From Anaerolineae bacterium (GTDB lineage: Bacteria; Chloroflexota; Anaerolineae; Promineifilales; Promineifilaceae), in NCBI GenBank assembly GCA_023384415.1, contig JAHDWJ010000007.1, positions 113,286 to 177,285 of the forward strand: 64,000 nucleotides of DNA, in the 5' to 3' direction. Numbering within the stretch: the first letter of the stretch is position 1; each line of letters opens with the position of its first letter. Shown one piece after another: positions 18,001 to 27,428 of the stretch. The notes beneath the pieces are model-generated. The model did no database searches. It was not told the DNA's origin and saw nothing but the letters and a program-made list of their open reading frames with translations. A program made the position numbers and the translations under genes.

Positions 18001-18494
18001 TCTAACAAAATATTGCCCGGTTTCAGATCGCGGTGGACAACCGATTGGGCATGTAAATAATTCAAAGCCGAACTAATTTGCGCCGTAAAAAAGAAAGCCT
18101 CATCCAGAGATAGCGGCCCGTGCAGGAGTAAATCAGACAGAGAGCCACCACAACAATACCGCATCACAAAATAGAAGAACTGTTCTGTTTGGCCAAATTC
18201 ATACAGTGGCAAGACATGGGAATGTTTCAGACCAGCCACAACCCGAACCTGGTGGGCAAAGTCGTTAGAAAGCTGATCCGTATAATAGGGCGTCTCCCCC
18301 TGGTTGAGAATCACTTTAAGGGCCACAACCCGCTGCCGTAGCTCATCCCACCCTGACCATATCTCGGCTTCACCCCCAAACCCAATTTGCTCCAGTAGTT
18401 GATAATCACCCAGGCGAAAACCACGCTCTAACTGACTGCGTAAGGTCCGCCGCTGATAAGAAACTCTTTTCTCCGCTAACTCGACTGTGTGCAT
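15006..18494 (-). CDS. Ser/Thr protein kinase - CHASE2 - class III cyclase-like fusion
   Basis: 1162 residues. A eukaryotic-type kinase at about 28-290 has the Gly loop IGFGGEAEIW, the lysine in VALKVI, catalytic HRDLKPGN, DFG in LADFGLAK and YAPFEQ. A helical linker and one membrane helix (LFIGLAVGLLLFLFMGAGLF) lead to an extracellular CHASE2 sensor (PSGIVTIVEVNDASLARYG, then VIVFDFVFD). Three membrane helices and a C-terminal class III cyclase-like domain follow. In the cyclase domain the first metal-binding Asp is missing (VLLVQIEGHAQFAER has Gln where Asp is expected), while the second site has SDQF. The kinase looks active; the cyclase is probably impaired or a binding domain. No ligand can be predicted. 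Confidence 0.88.
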   Translation of the reverse strand: MHTVELAEKRVSYQRRTLRSQLERGFRLGDYQLLEQIGFGGEAEIWSGWDELRQRVVALKVILNQGETPYYTDQLSNDFAHQVRVVAGLKHSHVLPLYEFGQTEQFFYFVMRYCCGGSLSDLLLHGPLSLDEAFFFTAQISSALNYLHAQSVVHRDLKPGNILLDSQRRPYLADFGLAKRLAMETSPLHTGRGTGVYAPFEQHALQNIQPQSDIFSLGILIYEMLTGRLPWDGSAMLAERQYKSQELLPDPRDINPDLPVGLVGVLRQMTAFHWQARPQTAGEAFTLLLNTLPPEKQARFAAAHQVPLTLDEPLYLAQDADFIRQQAQPDYERNGSTFPVRLTQFALMDSVYAAAEQYQMTVDAALAQFMLRGALLYDYNLPFWWGRVSHLRHKADVCEQTILYEESAVAARALNYLLNEPQEQFTPGLFSPTVLEQLLDLAMNAPGWHVRNLAFKLVDRATPSAKRWQPVALSLEADKKLAQLALSRSSQGAQAAQLIGRARSQLAVATMVKAQTANSEQAVLDGLQIVQEVAGRLPGVVPRAMRRQVWQRRAREQLREDRDGFSWARLFIGLAVGLLLFLFMGAGLFAQPEAQLQDILLQPYTPSGIVTIVEVNDASLARYGRWDSWPRAYHAALVDQLNELGARVIVFDFVFDTETGDDALLAAAMRQAGNVVQPVLGVGDAYHDLPGTARYEQRVLPQAELLAAAAAVGHTNILHDADGVVRRLPLMMGVNGESYPSIALAALSIYLGINPAAVPVPENGRLAFAGREIPVQRSGQMSIYYAGPPGQSEPHTFPLVPYQAVLDGVADPALFQGKIVLVGITATAEPDRYLTPVSRGRPMYGVEILANAMETIWSRRFIRHAPLVINGVMVLLLAAVTSLLVSRPRSGLIFTTVLMVGYFLGATWLFDGTGLALSIFFPWLAILLSYSAATFYRYSLASRQHREMRQLFATRLSPSLAAATMAAVRKGEIDLGGRDQDLSVLLVQIEGHAQFAERHGPEALVALVHRWREFVVAAAFAFEGTLVDHRSDQFMVLFNTPLPQADHARRAARAALGIRASLQQYQQTLPPEHPHRRVNLCYGLSTGNGIVGYSGTAPRYVYTALGEVINQAEQLVAAAAPGQVLADKRIYQQATDLVTGNPLPTDNTPFAPGTVIALEPLN

Positions 18495-18602
18495 AATAAT
18501 TTTTCAACGCGGCCGCCATCCCTGCGGCCGCACCCACAATCTGGGACATCTCTGGCAAAAACAATAGAGGGTCTTTAGAATTTCGCGGGGTAAGGCTAAA
18601 TG

Positions 18603-18695
18603 TAGAGGCTGGCCTTGTGCCTGCCCAGTCGGGGGCGGCCACAAGGCCAGCCCTTACAACTGCTGTCAACCCTCGGAACTCCCAAAGAGCCACAA
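18603..18695. repeat. dispersed repeat with GGCTGGCCTTGTG inverted arms
   Basis: GGCTGGCCTTGTG (18607-18619) and CACAAGGCCAGCC (18640-18652) form a perfect 13-bp hairpin. It is followed by CAACTGCTGTCAACCCTCGG and CCCAAAGAGCC. A diverged copy lies at 34465-34553. The rest of the 18495-18907 gap shows only GCGGCCGC sites and short simple repeats (GGCAACTTTGCCGCTCTGCC type). Confidence 0.7.
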
Positions 18696-18802
18696 TAGAT
18701 TGTGCCCGTTTCAAGTATATACCGATTTTTCTGATTCCCTGACAAACATCACCCGTTCAGGGTGCTATTTATTCTTTCCCCCACCCAGGCAAAGGCATAT
18801 AG

Positions 18803-20566
<1,764 letters not shown>

Positions 20567-20703
20567 AGTGAAACGTGAGCTTGCCCTGAACCTGTCGCAG
20601 TGGGTTTGACAAGCCGTGAAACGTGAGACGTGACCAGAAGGGCTGCATCTTCTGGCAATCGCCATAAGCAAAACCAGGTTAAAAGGGTGATTTTTTACCC
20701 ATG

Positions 20704-20733
20704 TTGACCTATTTTAGTATAATGGAGTATAAG
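20704..20733 (+). promoter_or_regulatory. probable sigma-70 promoter of the cytochrome operon
   Basis: TTGACC (20704-20709) and TATAAG (20728-20733) are separated by 18 bp. They lie 38 bp before a strong ribosome binding site AAAAGGAGGG at 20755-20764 and the ATG at 20772. A perfect TATAAT at 20718 is too close to the -35 to be used with it. Confidence 0.5.
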
Positions 20734-20771
20734 TCGTTCAAAAAGCAGTCTGGCAAAAGGAGGGAATGACT

Positions 20772-22058
20772 ATGCCCGTAACCCGTTTTAGATACAGCAC
20801 AGTTTGCCTCGCGGCCGCGCTCCTCTTCCTGCTCTCCGCCTGCATTGAACAACCTGGCCCCATCGGCCCGGCTGGGCCCCAGGGGAACCAAGGCCCCCCC
20901 GGGCCCCAGGGGCGCCCTGGTGATCAAGGCCTGGCCGGTGTGCCCGGCACCGACGGCCTCAGCTACGCCATCCCCGCCTTTGTTGGCAGCGAAACCTGTG
21001 CCGAATGCCATGAAACGATTTATGACACCTTTAGCCAAAGCGGCCATCCCTGGAAATTAACCCCCGTGGTAGATGGTCAGCCCCCCAACTTCCCCTTCAC
21101 CTTCATCCCCAGCCCCCCGCCCGGCTACACCTGGGACGAAATCAGCTACGTGATTGGCGGCTACAACTGGAAAGCCCGGTTCATAGACCAGGACGGCTAT
21201 ATCATTACCGGAACCGATGAGAACGCCACCACCCAATACAATTTTTTCAACCCCGCCGTCAACCTGGGGGGATCATGGGTCGGCTACCATCCTGGCCGCG
21301 CCAATATGCCCTATGATTGCGGCGAATGTCATACCACCGGCTACTCCCCCATCGGTAATCAAGATGACCGCCCCGGCCTTGTTGGCACCTGGGCCTTCCC
21401 CGGCATCCAATGTGAGGCGTGTCATGGGCCAGGCAGTTTGCACAGCAACCACCCGATGGCCTATGAAATGAAAATTGATCGGGACGCGGCCGCGTGTGGG
21501 CAGTGCCATGTGCGTGGTGATTTTACCGAAGTCAACGCTTCTGGCGGCTTCATTCAACACCACGAGCAGTACGAAGAACTTTTCCAGAGCAAACACGTGG
21601 TCATTGATTGTGTCATCTGCCATGATCCTCACAGCGGCGTAGTGCAGCTGCGCCAGACCGGACAGCAAACCACTCGCACTTTATGTGAAAATTGCCATTT
21701 CAAGCAGGCGCAAAACCAGGCCAATGAACGGCACCAACTGCTCACCATTGCTTGTGTGGATTGCCACATGCCCCGGTTAGTGAAAAATGCGGTGGGCGAC
21801 GCGGCCGCGTTCACCGGCGACATCCGCACCCACCTGGTAGCCATTGATCCCACCCAAATCGGTCAGTTCAGCGAAGATGGCACCGTCGCCTTGTCCCAGC
21901 TATCCCTCGATTTTGCCTGTCGGGCCTGCCACCTGCCCAATGGAGATGGACGCGGCCGGCCTAAAACAGACGCAGAACTGATTCAAACAGCGGTCAATTA
22001 TCATTTGCTCCCCCCGCTGAGTTCACCGGCACCCTCTGATGAAGAAGCTGATGAGTAA
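20772..22058 (+). CDS. octahaem c-type cytochrome lipoprotein with collagen-like segment
   Basis: 428 residues. A lipoprotein signal ends in LLSAC. It is followed at once by a collagen-like stretch of Gly-Pro triplets (GPIGPAGPQGNQGPPGPQG) and then eight CxxCH haem motifs (CAECH, CGECH, CEACH, CGQCH, CVICH, CENCH, CVDCH, CRACH). The fold resembles the cytochrome c554/octahaem group, but the enzymatic Lys/Tyr features were not identified. I chose the ATG at 20772 because it is 7 bases from AGGAGGG; the ATG at 20766 is too close. First gene of a cytochrome operon; likely a surface electron carrier. Confidence 0.85.
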   Translation: MPVTRFRYSTVCLAAALLFLLSACIEQPGPIGPAGPQGNQGPPGPQGRPGDQGLAGVPGTDGLSYAIPAFVGSETCAECHETIYDTFSQSGHPWKLTPVVDGQPPNFPFTFIPSPPPGYTWDEISYVIGGYNWKARFIDQDGYIITGTDENATTQYNFFNPAVNLGGSWVGYHPGRANMPYDCGECHTTGYSPIGNQDDRPGLVGTWAFPGIQCEACHGPGSLHSNHPMAYEMKIDRDAAACGQCHVRGDFTEVNASGGFIQHHEQYEELFQSKHVVIDCVICHDPHSGVVQLRQTGQQTTRTLCENCHFKQAQNQANERHQLLTIACVDCHMPRLVKNAVGDAAAFTGDIRTHLVAIDPTQIGQFSEDGTVALSQLSLDFACRACHLPNGDGRGRPKTDAELIQTAVNYHLLPPLSSPAPSDEEADE

Positions 22059-23739
22059 CCGTTCAACCAGCCGAATGGTTTTGACCCGGATCAGCCTGGC
22101 CAACAAACCGTTCGGAATACCCCCTTTCCTGGTCACCGCCCTGCTTCTGGCAGTGGGGCTGACCTGGTTTGGGGTGTCTGCCAGAGACGCGGCCGCGTCT
22201 CCCCCCATCAGCTCAAACCCTCGGCACGGCACCCTCAATTCCCAAACCCCACCCATTCAAGCCGGCGATGACACCGCCTGTATCCTCTGCCACAGCCGCA
22301 CCGACGGTGTGATCACCTTCTCTTCCGGGGAGACCATGGCCGTCCAGGTGAATATAGAACAGTTGGCCGCCTCAGCCCATGGAGGGCACAACGATACCAA
22401 TCTGCCCTGCACCGCCTGCCATTTGCCCGCCCACTACCAATATCCGCACACTCCCCCAGCCGCCCCCGATTACCGCAGCTACCAGATCACCCAATCTCTG
22501 GCTACCTGCGAACGATGCCACCAACCGCCCCATCTCACCAGCCACCCTGCCAGTGGAGATACCCGGGTGGCCTGTGTGGATTGTCATGGGGGGCACAATG
22601 TGCAGCCCAAAGAAAGCTGGTACGCTGGTGAAGGGTTGGGCACCTGTGCCGCCTGCCACCTCAGCAACGAGGTCTCCTTGACCGCCCGTACGGATCTGCG
22701 CCACACCATACAAAACGGCCTCTTTGCCGCCACCAGCCTGACCAATCAATATTGTGACGCCTGCCACAGCCTGGACAATTTATCGCTGACCCTGGCCAAT
22801 GGGGATATTCTGGATTTGACCGTGAAAGCGGCCACCCTGGCCGAATCGGTACATGGGGTGGGAAACACCTGGTCACCTCTGCTCTGTACTGATTGCCACG
22901 ATGGCTATCTTTTCCCCCATGAGCAGGCGATAACCGCCACTTCTGTCCGGGAATACAGCCTGGAGAAATACCCCCTTTGCGGCCGCTGCCACGAACCCAA
23001 ATATGATCAAGCGATGGACAGCGTTCACGCCGTCGCTCTGGCCGCCGGGAACTTAGATGCCGCCGTCTGTACCGATTGCCATGGGGCACACGACACCCCC
23101 AAACCGGACGAACCCCGTGAGCGGCTGGCCCAAACCTGCCAGCAGTGCCACAGCACCATTTACGATGAATACGCCGCCAGTGTCCATGGGGCCGCCTTAC
23201 TCAGCGAAAACAACCCCGACGTACCCACCTGCATTGATTGTCACGGCGTCCACAACATCAACGATCCCACCACCGCCCTATTCCGGGTGCGTTCGCCTCA
23301 GTTGTGTGCTGGCTGCCACGCCGACCCGGCTTTAATGGGTCAGTACGACATCTCCACCGATGTATTCAATACCTACGTGGCCGATTTTCATGGCACAACG
23401 GTAACTTTATTTGAACACCAAGACCCAACTGTTGAGACAAATAAAGCCGTATGTTATGATTGTCATGGCGTTCATAACATCCTGCGACCAGATGATCCCG
23501 AAGCGGGCATCAAAGCGAATCTGCTAGAAACATGCCAGCAATGTCATCCCAACGCTACCACCAACTTCCCTGATTCCTGGACCAGCCATTTCCGGCCATC
23601 ATTAGAGCATAACCCTCTGGTCTTTTTGGTCAACAGCTTTTACTGGGTTGTCATTCCGGCGACCTTAGCCTTTTTTGGTTTTCTCGTCTTAACTGACATA
23701 TACCGGCGTTTAATCGTAGACCGCCGCCTGAAACAATGA
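22039..23739 (+). CDS. membrane-anchored 14-haem c-type cytochrome
   Basis: 566 residues with an N-terminal export signal (FLVTALLLAVGLTWFGVSA) and fourteen CxxCH motifs, the last near residue 520. A C-terminal membrane helix (FYWVVIPATLAFFGFLVL) with a basic cytoplasmic tail follows. Many haem motifs come in CxDCHGxH pairs that supply bis-His ligands. The start overlaps the previous gene by 20 bp; the ATG at 22051 is also possible. The stop overlaps the following cytochrome b gene as ATGA. This arrangement suggests a complex that takes electrons from the quinol-oxidising cytochrome b and passes them outward. Confidence 0.87.
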   Translation: MKKLMSNRSTSRMVLTRISLANKPFGIPPFLVTALLLAVGLTWFGVSARDAAASPPISSNPRHGTLNSQTPPIQAGDDTACILCHSRTDGVITFSSGETMAVQVNIEQLAASAHGGHNDTNLPCTACHLPAHYQYPHTPPAAPDYRSYQITQSLATCERCHQPPHLTSHPASGDTRVACVDCHGGHNVQPKESWYAGEGLGTCAACHLSNEVSLTARTDLRHTIQNGLFAATSLTNQYCDACHSLDNLSLTLANGDILDLTVKAATLAESVHGVGNTWSPLLCTDCHDGYLFPHEQAITATSVREYSLEKYPLCGRCHEPKYDQAMDSVHAVALAAGNLDAAVCTDCHGAHDTPKPDEPRERLAQTCQQCHSTIYDEYAASVHGAALLSENNPDVPTCIDCHGVHNINDPTTALFRVRSPQLCAGCHADPALMGQYDISTDVFNTYVADFHGTTVTLFEHQDPTVETNKAVCYDCHGVHNILRPDDPEAGIKANLLETCQQCHPNATTNFPDSWTSHFRPSLEHNPLVFLVNSFYWVVIPATLAFFGFLVLTDIYRRLIVDRRLKQ

Positions 23740-24593
23740 GTACTCCCGCCGCCCATTCCGAAAAGGTATATCCTCGCTTCCGCCTGGGAGCGCGGATAGA
23801 GCATTTTGTGTTGATGATCTCTTTCACCATCCTGGGGGTTACGGGGCTGCCCCAGAAATACGCTACCCTGCCATTCTGCCAATGGTTGATCGGGGCCATG
23901 GGGGGGATTGAGATGGTGCGGCTGGTCCACCGCGCGGCCGCAGTCATTCTGGTTCTCGGCTCTTTTTATCACATATTGACCTCCGCCTACCGCCTTTTTG
24001 TCAAACATGAGCGGATGCGGATGCTGCCCGACAAAAAAGATTTGCAGGATTTAATAGACACCGTTCGTTACAACCTGGGCTTCACCCATGAGCGGCCGAA
24101 AATGGCTAAATTTAACTTTGGCGAAAAGTTTGAATATTGGGCCGTTGTTTGGGGCACCCTCATCATGGCTATCACCGGCTTCATCTTGTGGAACCCCATC
24201 GCCTTTGCCGCCTTTTTGCCTGGGCAGCTCATTCCCGCCGCCAAAGCTGCCCACGGGGGGGAAGCCCTGTTAGCGATTTTAGCCATCATCATCTGGCACA
24301 TGTACAACGTCCACATTAAACATTTCAACCCCAGCATGTTCACCGGCAACCTGCCCCGCCACCAGATGGAAGAGGAACATGCCCTGGAGCTGGAACGGCT
24401 AGAAAGCGGTGGCGCACCCTGGCCGGAGTTGGAGTTACCTGTTTTGCAAAAACGGCTGCGCCCGTTCATCGTCGTCGCCGTCATCAGCACCATTATTGTT
24501 CTGGGTATCGTTTATTGGGCTGTCACCTTTGAAGAAACAGCCATTGAGACCATCCCCAGAGTTACCCGTGAAATATTTGTACCGGTGGAGTGA
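23736..24593 (+). CDS. di-haem cytochrome b membrane subunit
   Basis: 285 residues with four to five membrane helices, like the cytochrome b subunits of formate dehydrogenase/thiosulfate reductase and the b561 group. Candidate haem-ligating His lie in ARIEHFVLMISF, VRLVHRAAAVILVLGSFYH, AHGGEALLAILAIIIWHMYN and VHIKHFNPSM. A C-terminal single helix (FIVVAVISTIIVLGIVYW) follows a charged loop. It is co-translated with the 14-haem cytochrome. In such pairs the b subunit oxidises menaquinol and hands electrons to the periplasmic multihaem partner. Direction of flow is inferred. Confidence 0.83.
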   Translation: MSTPAAHSEKVYPRFRLGARIEHFVLMISFTILGVTGLPQKYATLPFCQWLIGAMGGIEMVRLVHRAAAVILVLGSFYHILTSAYRLFVKHERMRMLPDKKDLQDLIDTVRYNLGFTHERPKMAKFNFGEKFEYWAVVWGTLIMAITGFILWNPIAFAAFLPGQLIPAAKAAHGGEALLAILAIIIWHMYNVHIKHFNPSMFTGNLPRHQMEEEHALELERLESGGAPWPELELPVLQKRLRPFIVVAVISTIIVLGIVYWAVTFEETAIETIPRVTREIFVPVE

Positions 24594-24670
24594 GTGAGGT
24601 TGCGAGTGGGCGAGTGAGTAAAGCCCTCAACCCTCAGCCCTCATTCCTCATTCCTCACCACTCAGTCCTA
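24594..24670. repeat. simple intergenic repeat (CCTCATTCCTCATTCCTC type)
   Basis: GCGAGTGGGCGAGTGAGTA and CCCTCAGCCCTCATTCCTCA units fill the short gap before the decahaem gene, ending just before its TAAGGAGG ribosome binding site. Confidence 0.7.
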
Positions 24671-24689
24671 TTTTTTTAAGGAGGCGGTT

Positions 24690-26945
24690 ATGAAGTACAA
24701 ACCTAAATGGCCCCATTTATTGTTTGGGTTACTTCTCTTGTCTACGGTTGCCCTGGTGGCCTGTGCCCAGGAGCCAGAAACGGTCGAAGTAACCCGGCTG
24801 GTGACGGTAGAAGCCCCAGCCGTTGTAGAACAGGTGGTCGTTACCCGGCTGGTGGAGGTGCCGGCCACCAGCGAAGACCCGGGAGGGGTCGCCGAACTGC
24901 CGGTGAGCATGACGGGGGACCTGGTAGTACCCTACATGGCCCAATGGTCGGCTTCCCCCCATGCCGACAGCAGTGCCACCGCGTTTAATTATTGGAACAA
25001 CGCCGACCCCGCCGAAATACCCATCCGCTGCGCCAAATGCCACAGCACCCCTGGCTTCCTGGATTTCCTGGGAGCAGATGGTAGTACAGCAGGAATGGTG
25101 GACGCGGCCGCGCCGCTCGGCAGCACCGTCACCTGTGAAGCATGTCACAACGAAGTGACCGCCCACCTGGACAGTGCTACCTTCCCCTCTGGGGTAGAAG
25201 TGACCGGGCTGGGACCCGAAGCCCGCTGTATCCAATGCCATCAGGGACGAGCCTCAACGGTGCAAGTCAACGAATCCATCGCCAACGCTGGTCTGGGTGA
25301 TGGGGATGAGGACGCTATTAGTGAAGATTTGGGCTTTACCAATATTCATTACTACGCGGCCGCGGCCACCCAATACGGCACCGTCACTAAGGGGGGATAT
25401 GAATACCCTGGCAAAGCATATGATGCCCGCTTCGATCATGTCGAACCGTACAGCACCTGCGTAGATTGCCACAACCCCCACACCCTGGAAGTCCAATTCG
25501 ACGAGTGTGCCGTCTGCCACACCAACTTGCGCCAGGCCAGCGATCTGGTCAACATCCGCATGGCTGGCTCTCTGGTAGATTACGATGGCGATGGGGATAT
25601 GAACGAAGGGGTCTATTACGAGATCGAAGGGCTGCGCGAGATGCTGTACCAGGCGATGCAAGCCTATGCCGTTGAAGTGACCGAGAAAGGGATTGTCTAT
25701 GACAGCCATTCCCATCCCTACTTCTTCATTGACAGCAACGGCAACGGCGTCGCCGATGATGATGAAGTCGCTGGCAGCAACCGGTTCAACGCCTGGACCC
25801 CCCGTCTAGCCAAAGCCGCTTATAACTTCCAGGTCTCCCTCAAAGATACTGGCCGTTATGCTCATGGGGGCAAATATATCATCCAGCTTCTCTATGACTC
25901 CATCGAAGACCTGAACACCGCCCTGACCGAGCCTGTAGATTTGAGCCGCGCCCGGCGCATTGATCACGGCCACTTTGCCGGTTCAGAGCAGGCTTTCCGC
26001 AATTGGGACGCCCAGGGAGGTATTGTGCCCGCCACTTGCAGCCGGTGCCATACAGCGGTCGGGCTGCCCTTCTTCGCGGCTGAAGGGGTCGCCATCTCTC
26101 AACCTGCTTCCAGCGGGCTGAACTGCGCCACCTGCCACAACGATGTCTCCACCTTCACCCTGTATGAGTTTACTGAAGTGACCTTCCCCAGCGGGGCCAG
26201 GCTGTCCAACGCCGACCAGGATATTGAAAGCAACCTCTGTCTGGTCTGCCACCAGGGGCGGGAATCTACGGTCAGCGTCAACCGGCTCATCGGGGGTCTG
26301 GCGGATGATCAAGTGTCAGAAAACCTGCGTTTCCTCAACATCCATTACTTTGCCGCCGGGGCTACCCTGTTTGGTACCGAAGCCAAAGGGGCGTATGAGT
26401 ATGCCGGGCAGACCTATGTCGGCCGCAACGTCCATATCGGCGCGTTCGATACCTGTAATGAGTGCCACGATACCCACTCGTTGGAAGTCAAGATCAGCCA
26501 ATGTGCCGAATGCCATGAGGGGGCCGTCTCCATGGAAACCCTCTCTACCATCCGCATCAGCAACCTGGACCATGATGGCAATGGCACAACAACAGAAGGG
26601 ATTGCTGTCGAAATTGCCGCCATGAAGGGGATGTTGTATGAGGCGATGCAGGCGTATGCCACCCAAACCATCGGCACCGGGATCGTTTACAGTTCGGCCC
26701 GTCATCCTTACTTCTTCAATGACAGCAATAGCAATGGGGTCGCTGACCCAGATGAGATTAACGCCGCCAACCGGTTCAACAACTGGACGCCGCGCCTGCT
26801 GCGGGCAGCGTATAATTTCCAATATGTGAGCAAAGACCCTGGCGCGTTTGCCCACAACAGCAACTATATCCTGCAAATTTTGTATGATAGTCTGGTGGAT
26901 ATTGGGGCTGATACGACGGGTATGATGCGGCCGCCGACGCAGTAA
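24690..26945 (+). CDS. decahaem c-type cytochrome lipoprotein, internally duplicated
   Basis: 751 residues with a lipobox LVACA, then a VEVTRLVTVEAPAVVEQ linker of the kind common on Chloroflexota lipoproteins. Two homologous halves (about 75-400 and 415-745) follow. Each half has five CxxCH motifs and two Asp-rich loops resembling calcium-binding sites: DYDGDGDMNEG and DSNGNGVADDDE in the first, DHDGNGTTTEG and DSNSNGVADPDE in the second. RFNxWTPRLxxAAYNFQ is repeated in both. A strong ribosome binding site TAAGGAGGCGG precedes the ATG. Last gene of the cytochrome operon, ended by a terminator at 27003. Likely an extracellular electron-transfer component. Confidence 0.85.
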   Translation: MKYKPKWPHLLFGLLLLSTVALVACAQEPETVEVTRLVTVEAPAVVEQVVVTRLVEVPATSEDPGGVAELPVSMTGDLVVPYMAQWSASPHADSSATAFNYWNNADPAEIPIRCAKCHSTPGFLDFLGADGSTAGMVDAAAPLGSTVTCEACHNEVTAHLDSATFPSGVEVTGLGPEARCIQCHQGRASTVQVNESIANAGLGDGDEDAISEDLGFTNIHYYAAAATQYGTVTKGGYEYPGKAYDARFDHVEPYSTCVDCHNPHTLEVQFDECAVCHTNLRQASDLVNIRMAGSLVDYDGDGDMNEGVYYEIEGLREMLYQAMQAYAVEVTEKGIVYDSHSHPYFFIDSNGNGVADDDEVAGSNRFNAWTPRLAKAAYNFQVSLKDTGRYAHGGKYIIQLLYDSIEDLNTALTEPVDLSRARRIDHGHFAGSEQAFRNWDAQGGIVPATCSRCHTAVGLPFFAAEGVAISQPASSGLNCATCHNDVSTFTLYEFTEVTFPSGARLSNADQDIESNLCLVCHQGRESTVSVNRLIGGLADDQVSENLRFLNIHYFAAGATLFGTEAKGAYEYAGQTYVGRNVHIGAFDTCNECHDTHSLEVKISQCAECHEGAVSMETLSTIRISNLDHDGNGTTTEGIAVEIAAMKGMLYEAMQAYATQTIGTGIVYSSARHPYFFNDSNSNGVADPDEINAANRFNNWTPRLLRAAYNFQYVSKDPGAFAHNSNYILQILYDSLVDIGADTTGMMRPPTQ

Positions 26946-26965
26946 CAGGTTGGTAATCATCTCAA

Positions 26966-26995
26966 GCGTTCAGCTTTTCGGAAAGGTTGAACTCC
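26966..26995. repeat. small hairpin related to repeat family F
   Basis: GCGTTCAGCTTTTCGGAAAGGTTGAACTCC contains the GTTCAGCTTT.CGGAA.GGTT core that is found in longer form at 42805-42898. Confidence 0.45.
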
Positions 26996-27002
26996 TGTAA
27001 GC

Positions 27003-27036
27003 AAAGAGGCAAGCCCTGCTGGGGCTTGCCTCTTTT
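27003..27036 (+). terminator. Rho-independent terminator of the cytochrome operon
   Basis: AAAGAGGCAAGCCC (27003-27016) pairs perfectly with GGGCTTGCCTCTTT (27022-27035) across a 5-base loop, a 14-bp stem whose 3' arm ends in a short T run. It is placed 58 bp after the decahaem stop codon. Confidence 0.88.
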
Positions 27037-27096
27037 GTGTTTATATTGGCTGTGTCTGGTACAACAATACAGAAATCCATATCAGGTTTTTGGTCC

Positions 27097-27146
27097 GTAG
27101 TAACTGCTTTAGCAGTCCCGCGTGGAACGACTAAAGCCGTTACTAC
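27097..27146. repeat. inverted repeat GTAGTAACTGCTTTAG / CTAAAGCCGTTACTAC
   Basis: Arms at 27097-27112 and 27131-27146, one mismatch, 18-base loop. Sequences of this type are widespread dispersed palindromes in Chloroflexota and cyanobacteria as far as I recall. The rest of the 26946-27428 gap shows no gene; AAAAGGA at 27416 is the ribosome binding site of the next gene. Confidence 0.65.
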
Positions 27147-27428
27147 AAACCTATTAGAGCCTTCCGTAACGCTGTACTAATTTTTAGGGGTCTTATCCAT
27201 GCTTTTTGGCCCCTCAGAAGATGCTCTTCTTCACTTTTTCCCCTATTCACCCGTTACTATCCTGTCCTCACAACGACTAAACAATCGTCCGTTACTCTGA
27301 CACAGGTCGCGTTTGGTTTTCCATTTTCGCCAAGAGCGTATGACGTTTGCGTTTGGCATAATGACTCCTGCTGATAACGCAGCCGAACTTTCCCCATTGA
27401 GTAACTCCAGCACACAAAAGGACACCCG

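Noticed and set aside
20718-20723. TATAAT as -10 box for the cytochrome operon
   Set aside because: Only 8 bp separate it from TTGACC; TATAAG at 20728 has the correct 18-bp spacing.
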